Source of the DNA: DATBFU01 sp046735265
GTDB lineage: Bacteria; Acidobacteriota; Thermoanaerobaculia; UBA5066; Gp7-AA6
Assembly: GCA_046735265.1 (NCBI GenBank)
Contig: JBKPSZ010000317.1
Span: 1-9,375 of the forward strand
Direction: 5' to 3'
Length of the DNA stretch: 9,375 bases
The notes under the pieces are model-generated. The model was given only the letters and a program-made list of their open reading frames with translations, made no database searches and was not told the origin of the DNA. Shown piece after piece: positions 1 through 6,660 of this stretch. Within the stretch, counting starts at the first letter, position 1; the number at the start of each line of letters is the position of its first letter. The position numbers and the translations under genes were made by a program.

Positions 1-748
1 CGCTCTTCTCGTAGGCGGTCCAGTCGGTCTCCGGCACGAAAAGCCAGATCGGTCCCTCGTAGAAAGTATCCCCGGTGAAGAGCAGACCGGCATCGGCGTC
101 GAGGAGCGCCGCGGCGTCCGGCGTGTGGCCGGGCACGTGAAGGACTTCGAGCTCGCGGCCGCCCAGCGCAATCCGATGTCCGTCCCGGACGAACTCCTTC
201 GGCGTAAACGGCCGGATCCGATAATCGCCGGCCGAAACGCCTGCCGGAAGCCCGCGGCAGAGCGCCTCCGGCGCGACCTCGCCCGCGACGACCGCGTGGG
301 GAAAACCGTGGGCGTTCGCGCGCGTGTAGTCGGTGTCCATCGCCAGGATTCGCTCGAAGTCCGCGTTTCCGCCGACGTGATCGAAGTGCGTGTGGGAGTT
401 GAGAACGGTGACCGGCCGGTCGGTGAGATCGCGGACGACGGCGCCCATCTTCCCGATCCCCAGGCCCGTGTCGAAGAGAAGCGCCTGCTCCGACCCGACG
501 ATCAGATAGGAGATCACTTCCTGGAACTGGTAAGGCTCGGCGATCGCGAAGACGCCGTCCGAGACGCGATAGACCTCGAACCAGTCCTGCGACGTCGCGA
601 CCCGCTCGAGCGACCGATGCGCCGGGCGCGGGAGGTCGTCGCACCAGCGGTGGGCGGGGGCTAGCGGCGTCTCCGGCGCCCGCGAGCAACCGGATGCGAG
701 CCCGGTGGCGAGACCGAGCGCCACCGCGGACCTCGAGGCGAGCCTCAC
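1..748 (-). CDS. MBL-fold metallo-hydrolase, predicted lipoprotein (3' end beyond window)
   Basis: This is a zinc-dependent hydrolase of the metallo-beta-lactamase superfamily; its substrate cannot be told from sequence. The 249 visible codons start at GTG 748-746 and run off the left edge. Residues 1-21 form a lipoprotein signal: Arg-containing n-region, hydrophobic stretch, then LASGC with Cys21 as the predicted lipidated residue, so the enzyme probably acts outside the cytoplasm. The metal motif HTHFDH lies at residues 119-124, followed by GGN. A third ligand is expected at His208 in VPGHTPD, and the bridging Asp at 227 in FTGDT. The last His ligand should lie beyond the edge. Asp227, where class B1 lactamases have Cys, points to the general hydrolase/glyoxalase II-like branch rather than a B1 beta-lactamase. 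The start overlaps the dut stop as GTGA and has no clear Shine-Dalgarno, so translation is probably coupled to dut. Fold is certain; function is open. Confidence 0.9.
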   Translation of the reverse strand, partial: MRLASRSAVALGLATGLASGCSRAPETPLAPAHRWCDDLPRPAHRSLERVATSQDWFEVYRVSDGVFAIAEPYQFQEVISYLIVGSEQALLFDTGLGIGKMGAVVRDLTDRPVTVLNSHTHFDHVGGNADFERILAMDTDYTRANAHGFPHAVVAGEVAPEALCRGLPAGVSAGDYRIRPFTPKEFVRDGHRIALGGRELEVLHVPGHTPDAAALLDADAGLLFTGDTFYEGPIWLFVPETDWTAYEKS

Positions 749-1194
749 TTGTGGCCGGTCGATCCGAATCCCCCGCTGTCTCGCGCGGACGCCGGCAGCT
801 CGTCGGTCCGGTCGAGAACGGCGCGCGCGACGGGCGCGAACACGAGCTGCGCGATCCGGTCGCCGCGCTGGAGCGTCACCGGCTCGGCGCCGAGATTCGC
901 TACGATGACCCGGATCTCTCCGCGATAATCGCTGTCGATCGTCCCGGGAGCGTTCAGGAGTACCAGCCCCTTGTCGAGCGCGAGCCCGCTGCGCATCCGC
1001 AGCTGACCCTCGAATCCCGCGGGGATCGCGACCGCGATTCCCGTCGGCACCAGGGTGCGCCCGCCCGGGGTGAGCGTCAGGTCGGCCTGCAGCGCCGCTC
1101 GCAGATCGCAGCCCGCGGATCCTTCGGTGGCGTAGGCCGGAATCTCCAGGCCCTCGCCGTGTGCCAGCACCCGAATCGGGACGACGATCGCCAC
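745..1194 (-). CDS. dut: dUTP diphosphatase (dUTPase)
   Basis: It hydrolyses dUTP to dUMP and pyrophosphate in the cytoplasm, keeping uracil out of DNA and supplying dUMP for thymidylate synthesis. The 149-residue length is normal for the homotrimeric family. All five motifs are present in order: AGCDLRA (27-33), RSGLA (68-72), GTIDSDYRGEI (84-94, with the catalytic-site Asp87 and Tyr90), RGDRIAQLV (110-118) and the C-terminal glycine-rich arm RDSGGFGSTGHK (138-149), which closes over the nucleotide. The start is GTG at 1194-1192; no strong Shine-Dalgarno precedes it, but the beginning MAIVVPIRVL is right for the family. It diverges from the kinase gene across 93 nt, and its TGA overlaps the GTG start of the MBL lipoprotein. 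In many bacteria dut lies next to an M16 peptidase gene; here the M16 gene is on the same strand but separated from it by the kinase on the other strand. Confidence 0.97.
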   Translation of the reverse strand: MAIVVPIRVLAHGEGLEIPAYATEGSAGCDLRAALQADLTLTPGGRTLVPTGIAVAIPAGFEGQLRMRSGLALDKGLVLLNAPGTIDSDYRGEIRVIVANLGAEPVTLQRGDRIAQLVFAPVARAVLDRTDELPASARDSGGFGSTGHK

Positions 1195-1287
1195 GATCGG
1201 TTTCTACCACGGAGTTCGAGGCGCGAGCGGGGCGGAAGGCGCACTCGAACGGCGTATTCTTGCTTCGGCCGTCTGCGCCACACGGAC
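1195..1287. promoter_or_regulatory. Divergent intergenic region between dut and the kinase gene
   Basis: This 93-nt region must hold the kinase promoter and probably that of dut, since both genes point away from it. I find no convincing -35/-10 pair. The best -10-like word toward the kinase is TATTCT at 1255-1260, without a recognisable -35 at the right distance. No good Shine-Dalgarno precedes either GTG start. The region contains a 7-bp inverted repeat, listed separately. Confidence 0.5.
1214..1250. repeat. Short inverted repeat in the divergent region
   Basis: GTTCGAG at 1214-1220 is matched by its exact reverse complement CTCGAAC at 1244-1250, with a 23-nt spacer. The half-site centres are 30 bp apart, about three helical turns, which would suit a dimeric regulator. 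The arms are short, and CTCGA-type words are frequent in this GC-rich genome, so it may be chance. Confidence 0.3.
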
Positions 1288-3720
1288 GTGAGTCTTTCGA
1301 CCGGGACACGCCTCGGACCGTACGTGATCGCCTCGCCGCTCGGGCGGGGAGGGATGGGCGAGGTCTATCGCGCGCGGGACGAGCGGCTCTCGCGCGACGT
1401 CGCATTGAAAGTCCTTCCCGCCGGAAGCGCGAGCGCGGAAAGCCGCATGCGGTTCGATCGGGAGGCCCGTGCGGTCGCCGCGCTGTCGCACCCGCACATC
1501 GTTCCCCTCTTCGACGTCGGGGAGCAGGATGGGATCCGGTTCGCCGTCACCGAGCTCGTCGAAGGCGAGACCCTCCGGGAACGGCTCCTCCGCGGCCCGC
1601 TTCCCCCGGCGGAAGCCGCCGAGCTCGCGGCGCAGATGGCCGAGGGGCTCTCCGCCGCGCACGCGAGAGGCTTCGTCCACCGCGACGTCAAGCCGGAGAA
1701 CATCGTGGTCACGCCGGACGGGCGCGCCAAGATCCTGGACTTCGGTCTCGTCCGCTCGACGGCCGCCGACGAGGACTCGAGAGCCCAGGAGGCGGAGCCC
1801 ACGGTCACTTCTCTCACCGAGCCCGGCATCGTCTCGGGAACGGTCGGGTACATGAGCCCGGAGCAGGTCCGCGGGGAGGCGGTGGACGGCCGGTCGGACA
1901 TCTTCTCTCTCGGCACGGTCCTTTTCGAGATGCTGGCCGGGCGGCGCGCTTTCGCGGCGAGCTCGAAAGTCGAGACGCTGAATGCGATCTTGAAGGAGGA
2001 GCCTGCACCTCCCGACACTCCGATTCCTGAAGGCCTCGCCGCGATCGTCGGCCGTTGCCTCGCGAAGCGCCGCGAGAACCGCTATCACTCGGCGGCGGAT
2101 CTGGCCCACGATCTCCGGACGGCGTCGGCTCCGAGGCTCCCGGCGCTCTCCGGGCCCGCGGTCGCCGCCGCTCCCGCGCGCCCGCGGCGCAAGACCGTGG
2201 CGATCCTCACCGCGATCGCCGCCGCTCTCGCGCTCGCCGCGCTCGCGATCATCCTCCGCGGGAGACGCGCGGGGCCGGCAGCCCACGCGCCGAGGACGCT
2301 CGCCGTCCTCCCCTTCCGCGCGATCGGCTCCGAGCCGGTGCCGCACTTCGGCCTCGGGCTCGCAGACTCGGTCATCGGCCGGCTGGCGACGCTGCCCCAG
2401 CTGACGGTCCGGCCGACCAGCGCGATCACGCGCTTCGAATCGGCGCCGGCCGACGCCCGCGACGTCGGCCGGCAGCTCGAGGTCGAGGCCGTGCTCGAAG
2501 GCACTCTCCAGAAACTGGAGGGCACGACCCGCGTGACCTACCAGCTGACCGACGTCTCCCGCGGCGCAATCCTGTGGAGCGGCCGGCTGGATCTGCCGGA
2601 GGGCCGGCTCTTCGAGATCCAGGACGCGATCGCGGCCGGCATCGCCGACCGGCTCCGCCTCGAGCTCGACGCGTCCGACCGGCGGGCTCCCGAAAAGGCG
2701 CAGCCGGTCCCCGACGACGTCATCGAGGAGTACTTCGCCGTGCGTGCCGAGCTCCCCTCGATCATTCGTGTGGCGCCGGAGAAGCAGCGCGAGGTCGTCG
2801 CCCGCCTCGACCGGATCGTCGAGCGCGCGCCCGATTTCGCGCGTGCCATCGCGGCACGCTCCTATGCCCGCGCCTGGTTGAATTTTCAGGCTCCGTCTCC
2901 CGACGGGCGCGAAACCGTGCTCCGCGACGCCGAACGGGCGCTCGCGCTCGACCCGAAGCTCTCGGAGCCTCGAGTGGCGCGCGCCTCCGTCTACTGGTCC
3001 TCTTCGGGAGGATGGCGATTCGTGGACGCGGTGCGAGAGCTCAAGTCGGCGATCGACCAGAATCCCGGGCTCCTCATCGGTCTTTTGGACATGAGCCGGC
3101 TCCTCTCCCACCACGGCTGGCTCCCGGAGTCCCGAGCGGCCCTCGAGCGTGCGCGGCGGCTCGACCCGGCCAGCGACGAGGTCGTCCGCCTCACGGCGAC
3201 GAACTTCTGGTCGTCCGGGGATCTCCGCTCAGCGCTCGCCGAGTTCCGTCGCCTGCCGGCCGAGCTCGCGCGCGAGGCGACGGGCGGCCGGTGGCAGATG
3301 CTGGACCTCCGTCTCTTCCTCGAGGAGCCTCGCCCGGCGCTGGCCGAGGTCCAGTCCTGGCTCGAGGAGCACCCGAAGCGTGCCTCTCTTCCCCAAGCGC
3401 TCCTCGCGCTCGCGCGCACGCGAACCGGCCAGCTCGACTTTCGCGACCTCGAGTCCGACATCGCGTCGGCGGACGCCAAGATCGGGCACTTCCACCACGT
3501 CTATCACGTGCTCGCGCAGGCTCACGCGCAGAGAAACGACGCCCCGCGATCCGTCGAGTACCTCCGCCGCGCGGCCTCGACCGGCCTCGAGTGCCTCCCC
3601 TGCTTCGACACTGACCCCGGCCTCGCGCCGATCCGGAATTCTTCCGAGTACCGGTCGTTCCGCGAGGAGCTCGCTCGGAAGGACGCCGAGGACCGGCAGG
3701 CTCTGAAGAGCGTCCTTTAG
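1288..3720 (+). CDS. Membrane Ser/Thr protein kinase with TolB-like domain and TPR region
   Basis: This is a Hanks-type kinase of 810 residues. The start is GTG 1288, giving MSLSTGTRLGPYVI; the longer in-frame reading upstream overlaps dut on the opposite strand and has no kinase homology. The kinase domain is about 12-280: glycine loop G19-R-G-G-M-G24, catalytic Lys41 in VALK, helix C Glu59, HRD at 131-133 with Lys135 and Asn138, DFG at 151-153, activation loop ending SGTVGYMSPEQ (183-193). All key residues are intact, and HRD makes it an RD kinase likely activated by loop phosphorylation. A single membrane helix lies at about 303-323. Then comes a TolB/FlgO-like module (about 336-450, from RTLAVLPF through ILWSGRLD), and a helical TPR-like region to the C-terminus, ending with CLPCFDTDPGL. 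By topology this half should be outside the cytoplasm, although both helix flanks are basic. It converges on the M16 gene. Its signal and targets are unknown. Confidence 0.95.
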   Translation: MSLSTGTRLGPYVIASPLGRGGMGEVYRARDERLSRDVALKVLPAGSASAESRMRFDREARAVAALSHPHIVPLFDVGEQDGIRFAVTELVEGETLRERLLRGPLPPAEAAELAAQMAEGLSAAHARGFVHRDVKPENIVVTPDGRAKILDFGLVRSTAADEDSRAQEAEPTVTSLTEPGIVSGTVGYMSPEQVRGEAVDGRSDIFSLGTVLFEMLAGRRAFAASSKVETLNAILKEEPAPPDTPIPEGLAAIVGRCLAKRRENRYHSAADLAHDLRTASAPRLPALSGPAVAAAPARPRRKTVAILTAIAAALALAALAIILRGRRAGPAAHAPRTLAVLPFRAIGSEPVPHFGLGLADSVIGRLATLPQLTVRPTSAITRFESAPADARDVGRQLEVEAVLEGTLQKLEGTTRVTYQLTDVSRGAILWSGRLDLPEGRLFEIQDAIAAGIADRLRLELDASDRRAPEKAQPVPDDVIEEYFAVRAELPSIIRVAPEKQREVVARLDRIVERAPDFARAIAARSYARAWLNFQAPSPDGRETVLRDAERALALDPKLSEPRVARASVYWSSSGGWRFVDAVRELKSAIDQNPGLLIGLLDMSRLLSHHGWLPESRAALERARRLDPASDEVVRLTATNFWSSGDLRSALAEFRRLPAELAREATGGRWQMLDLRLFLEEPRPALAEVQSWLEEHPKRASLPQALLALARTRTGQLDFRDLESDIASADAKIGHFHHVYHVLAQAHAQRNDAPRSVEYLRRAASTGLECLPCFDTDPGLAPIRNSSEYRSFREELARKDAEDRQALKSVL

Positions 3721-3737
3721 AACGCGGGCGGCGGAGA

Positions 3738-5036
3738 CTAGAGCGCCTGCGCCAGATCCGGCGCCGAGAGCGGCGGTTTTCCGACATTCCCGACGATCGT
3801 CAGCGAGAGCACTCTTCCGTCGAGGAGTCGCTCGGCCTCGCTTCCCACGTCGTCGCCCGTCACGCTCTCCACCCGGGAGATCATCTCCTCCGGGGCGAGG
3901 ATCCGGCCGTAGTAGAACTCGTGGCGGGCCTGCATCGACATCCGGGAGACCGTGGACTCGAGCGCGAGAATGAGGTTCCCCTTCAGATTCTCCTTGGCCC
4001 AGTCGAGCTCTCTCGGTCGGACCCCTTCCTGTTTCAGCTTCTTGAGCTCCCGGAGCGTGACTTCGAGCACGCGGGCCAGGTTCTTCGGAGCGCATGCGGC
4101 GGCGATCGTCTCGTAGCCGCCGAGGCGGTAGGAGTTGAGCGAGGACGCGACCGAATACGCGAGGCCCCGCTTTTCCCGCACCTCCTGGAAGAGCCGGGAG
4201 GACATTCCGCCGCCCAGCACGATGTCGAGCAGGCTCGCCGCGAAACGGCGCTCGGAGGAGGCCGACGGACCGGTCACGCCGAGACAGACGTGCGCCTGCT
4301 CGAGCCCCTTACGCGACCGGACCTCCACGTGCTGGTGCGGGCGGGGCGCGCCGGCCCGGCTGCCCGGCGCAGCGCCGCGCGAGGGCCGGTGCCGGAAGAG
4401 CCTCTCGATCTCGGGAACGACGCGCTCCGGCCGGACGTGGCCCGCGACCGAAAAGATCAGGTTGCGGGGGACGTACCGTTTTCGGTGATAGCGGTGGAGG
4501 TCGGCCGCGGTGATCGCGCGCACCGTCTCCGCCGTGCCGAGGATGGGCTCACCGAGAGGGTGGCTCCTCCAGAAGGATCGGACGAAAAGCTCGTGGACCA
4601 GGTCATCCGGGTTGTCGTTGCACTCGCCGATTTCTTCGAGGATGACGCCGCGCTCGATCTCGACGTCCCCGGCCTCGAACGCGGGAGCGAGCACGATGTC
4701 CGACAGCAGATCGAGCGCCTCCGCGAAGTGCGAGTCGAGGCTGTGAGCGTAGAAGCCGGTGTACTCCTTCGTCGTGAAGGCGTCCACGTCCCCGCCGAGG
4801 CGGTCGATCTCGCGGGCGATGCGAACCGTCGAGCGGCGCTTCGTGCGCTTGAAGAGGACGTGCTCGAGAAAGTGCGAGACGCCCCGCCGCTCCTTGGGCT
4901 CGTCGCCCGAGCCGGCCCGCACGAAGATTCCGAGGGCGAACGAGCGCACGTCCCGCATCTCGTCGACGAGGACGGTGACGCCATTGTCGAGGACGGTTTT
5001 GACGACCATCGAGGGCTGCCGGCGGGCCTCCTTCAT
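3738..5036 (-). CDS. M16 family zinc peptidase (processing peptidase-like)
   Basis: This is a pitrilysin/insulinase-family metallopeptidase resembling the beta subunit of mitochondrial processing peptidase; it cleaves peptides or small unfolded proteins. The inverted zinc motif HFLEH is at residues 55-59, with Glu58 as the general base. The third ligand is expected at Glu135 in IERGVILEEIGE. The C-terminal half has the family hallmark GGGMSSRLF followed by REKRGLAYSV, which forms the substrate cleft. At 432 residues it has the usual two-domain length. No signal peptide is visible, so it is probably cytoplasmic. I chose ATG 5036 (MKEARRQ), but ATG 5009 (MVVKTVLDNG) is a serious alternative because homologues often begin there; a perfect AAGGAGG lies 17 nt before it, rather far. 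An upstream reading from 5087 would overlap the pseudopilin gene. It follows that gene by 34 nt, and its stop is 17 nt from the kinase stop. Confidence 0.95.
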   Translation of the reverse strand: MKEARRQPSMVVKTVLDNGVTVLVDEMRDVRSFALGIFVRAGSGDEPKERRGVSHFLEHVLFKRTKRRSTVRIAREIDRLGGDVDAFTTKEYTGFYAHSLDSHFAEALDLLSDIVLAPAFEAGDVEIERGVILEEIGECNDNPDDLVHELFVRSFWRSHPLGEPILGTAETVRAITAADLHRYHRKRYVPRNLIFSVAGHVRPERVVPEIERLFRHRPSRGAAPGSRAGAPRPHQHVEVRSRKGLEQAHVCLGVTGPSASSERRFAASLLDIVLGGGMSSRLFQEVREKRGLAYSVASSLNSYRLGGYETIAAACAPKNLARVLEVTLRELKKLKQEGVRPRELDWAKENLKGNLILALESTVSRMSMQARHEFYYGRILAPEEMISRVESVTGDDVGSEAERLLDGRVLSLTIVGNVGKPPLSAPDLAQAL

Positions 5037-5070
5037 TGTATGCGTCCGGCGCGACCGGGACTTCCGCCGG

Positions 5071-5730
5071 CTACTGGTTGGGCACACCCGGCTGGTTGGG
5101 AACGACCGGCGGCGGGCGCGGCGGCTGTCCCGGCAGCGGGCCGACCTGCCCCGGCCCGCTCGGGCCAGTCAGGCCGGTTCCGAACTCGTTGCGGTCGGCG
5201 TCTCCGGCCATGAAGTTCCATTCGTCGTAGTACTTGCTGCCGCGCCACTCCCGCAGCCCTTCCTTGTGGATCTTCGAGGCGACGCCCACGATCGGTCCCT
5301 GGACGCCTTCCGGGTTGCCGAAGGCGCCGGGCGTCGGAGTCGGCGGCGGCGCCGGGCGGTTCGGGCCGGGATTCTGACCGCCCGGGACGCCCGTCCCCGG
5401 AAGCTGGTTTCCCGCGCCGGCGATCAGGAGCTTCCAGTCGTCGCACCGGCACATCGGATCCTTCCAGAGCTTGCGGATCGTGCGCGGGCGATTGTCGTAC
5501 ATCTCCTTCAACGTGCTCGGGAAGCGCTGGTAGCGCCGCTGAAAGAGCGCGATCGCGCGGGCATACTGGCGGCCGCGGAAGATCAGCTCGTCCTCCCGCT
5601 CACGCTTCATGATCGTGGCGATCGACGGCCCGACCGCGGCAACGAGAATCGTCAGGATCGCGATCCCGATGGCGACGGCGACGAGCGTGTAGCCCGCGTC
5701 GCGGCGTCGGTAGAAAGGATTCTTCACCAT
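5071..5730 (-). CDS. Pseudopilin-like protein lacking Glu5, proline-rich
   Basis: This 219-residue protein has a type IV prepilin N-terminus: basic leader MVKNPFYRRRDAG, a predicted prepilin-peptidase site after Gly13, then a hydrophobic helix of about 20 residues starting YTLVAVAIG. Mature position 5, normally Glu, is Ala18. After the helix comes a charged stretch (KREREDEL, 42-49) and a pilin-like helix, then FPSTLKEMY and RKLWKDPM (86-93), which parallel FPPDLQTLV and the IP-DPMT motif of the two pseudopilins upstream. It also has a Cys-Arg-Cys at 94-96, a proline-rich PAPPPTPTP insert and a proline-rich C-terminal tail. It is probably a minor pseudopilin or initiator in the pseudopilus; GspK also lacks Glu5, but the rest does not look like GspK. 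Start ATG 5730 overlaps the previous gene by 7 nt (ATGGTGA), suggesting coupling. Confidence 0.88.
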   Translation of the reverse strand: MVKNPFYRRRDAGYTLVAVAIGIAILTILVAAVGPSIATIMKREREDELIFRGRQYARAIALFQRRYQRFPSTLKEMYDNRPRTIRKLWKDPMCRCDDWKLLIAGAGNQLPGTGVPGGQNPGPNRPAPPPTPTPGAFGNPEGVQGPIVGVASKIHKEGLREWRGSKYYDEWNFMAGDADRNEFGTGLTGPSGPGQVGPLPGQPPRPPPVVPNQPGVPNQ

Positions 5731-6155
5731 TCGCTGTACGCGGTCCCGTCCAGCCCCGATTCTTTCGATCCGCTGTGGACGTCGGTGATTCCGGGCACGG
5801 CCGGCTCGGCGCCGGCCGTGGCGCCTTCGTCCGGGGTGATCTCCTCGTAGGTCAGGTTCCAGGTCTCGGCCGACTTCGTCATCGGATCGACCGGGATTTT
5901 GCGGAGGTATCCGTCCGTGACGAGGGTCTGGAGATCGGGCGGAAAGTTGCCTTTGTCTCCGTGATACTGGTCGATGACGCTGCGCAGGGTGAAGAGGTCT
6001 TCGCGCAGAGTCGCCTCTCGGGCGCGCTGCGGCGAATCCCGCAGAGCCGGCACCGCGATCGCCGCGAGGATCCCGATGATCGTCATGACGACGAGCAGCT
6101 CGAGCAGGGTGAAGCCGCTCTCGCCGTTGGGGCGGCGTCGCCGCATCGCTTTCAT
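5724..6155 (-). CDS. Type II secretion pseudopilin, GspG-like (second copy)
   Basis: This is a 143-residue pseudopilin that would be inserted in the inner membrane, cut by prepilin peptidase and assembled in the pseudopilus. The cleavage site is G14/FTLLELLVV, with the conserved Glu5 at residue 19, followed by a classical hydrophobic helix (TIIGILAAIAVPAL). The globular part carries FPPDLQTLV, then RKIPVDPMT, and ends DGTAYSEW, all close to the gene upstream. I chose ATG 6155 (MKAMRRRRPNGESG), which has AGG five nt upstream. A TTG at 6170, 7 nt after the previous stop codon (6178-6180), would add MTQVK and cannot be excluded. Residues around 115-130 form an Ala/Pro/Gly-rich loop not found in the first copy. 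Typical GspG is the major pseudopilin, but sequence alone does not tell which of the two copies plays that part. Confidence 0.92.
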   Translation of the reverse strand: MKAMRRRRPNGESGFTLLELLVVMTIIGILAAIAVPALRDSPQRAREATLREDLFTLRSVIDQYHGDKGNFPPDLQTLVTDGYLRKIPVDPMTKSAETWNLTYEEITPDEGATAGAEPAVPGITDVHSGSKESGLDGTAYSEW

Positions 6156-6177
6156 CTTCACCTGGGTCAAATTCCCG

Positions 6178-6660
6178 TCACCAGTCCTTGTAATACGTCC
6201 CGTCGGTGGCTCGGCCGGAAGAGAGCGAATAGACGTCGTAGACGTTCTGTCCCCCCCAGGAGAGCGAGTCCGGCTCGTCCTGATAGGAGCGCAGTCCCCA
6301 CTCCGGCTTCTTCGTCATCGGGTCGATCGGGATCCGTCGCAGGAACTTCTGCTTCTTGTTGAGTTGCCCGACGAGGTCCACGCCCTCGACGAGCGTCTGG
6401 AGATCGGGGGGAAAGCCCTCGGTGCCGATCTTGATCTGGATCTGCCCGCCGTCGGCGAACGCCTTGTACTTGTCGATCGCATCCCGCATCTGGCGCAGCT
6501 CGTAGCGCAGCTCCATCTCGCTCTGGCGCTTCATCGAGAACTTGACGACCGGAATCGCCATGGCCGAAAGGATCGCGATCATCGAGCAGACGACGGCGAG
6601 CTCGACCATCGTGAAGCCGCGCGAGGCGTCGCGTCGGCGCGACCGCGGGGACGTCTTCAA
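6178..6660 (-). CDS. Type II secretion pseudopilin, GspG-like (first copy)
   Basis: This is a 160-residue prepilin-like protein. The basic leader MKTSPRSRRRDASRG ends at the predicted cleavage site G15/FTMVELAVV, with the conserved Glu5 at residue 20. The hydrophobic helix (20-43) contains a single Cys25. The globular part has FPPDLQTLV (83-91), RRIPIDPMT (108-116), WGLRSY (121-126) and the C-terminal DGTYYKDW (153-160). The IP-DPMT plus late Tyr/Asp-rich segment is what GspG-type major pseudopilins have near their calcium-binding loop. The start is TTG 6660, which overlaps the secretin stop as TTGA; no in-frame ATG or GTG precedes the cleavage signal closely enough, so coupling with the secretin is likely. 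It sits between the secretin and a second paralogue, so it is a structural part of the same machine. Confidence 0.92.
   Translation of the reverse strand: MKTSPRSRRRDASRGFTMVELAVVCSMIAILSAMAIPVVKFSMKRQSEMELRYELRQMRDAIDKYKAFADGGQIQIKIGTEGFPPDLQTLVEGVDLVGQLNKKQKFLRRIPIDPMTKKPEWGLRSYQDEPDSLSWGGQNVYDVYSLSSGRATDGTYYKDW

Noticed and set aside
125..664. Plus-strand open frame at the left end (179 codons)
   Set aside because: It lies opposite the MBL hydrolase, whose HTHFDH, GHT and GDT motifs show the minus strand is the coding one.
1..748. Class B1 metallo-beta-lactamase (antibiotic resistance)
   Set aside because: Asp227 in GDT stands where B1 enzymes have the zinc-binding Cys, and the HxHxDH form is that of general MBL hydrolases; the C-terminal part is not in the window.
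694..1287. N-terminal extension of the kinase reading frame upstream of GTG 1288
   Set aside because: It overlaps dut on the opposite strand over most of its length, has no similarity to kinases, and the family normally begins right at MSL--GTRLGPY.
1204..3114. Long open frame on the minus strand opposite the kinase (636 codons)
   Set aside because: It is the antisense of an unmistakable kinase, is rich in Arg/Gly/Asp/Glu with no recognisable domain, and arises from the absence of stops in GC-rich codons.
3721..3737. Bidirectional terminator between the convergent kinase and M16 genes
   Set aside because: Only 17 nt, with no stem-loop or T-run visible.
3921..5213. Long plus-strand open frame opposite the M16 peptidase (430 codons)
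   Set aside because: Antisense shadow of a gene with intact HFLEH and RGLAYS motifs; no domain or start signal of its own.
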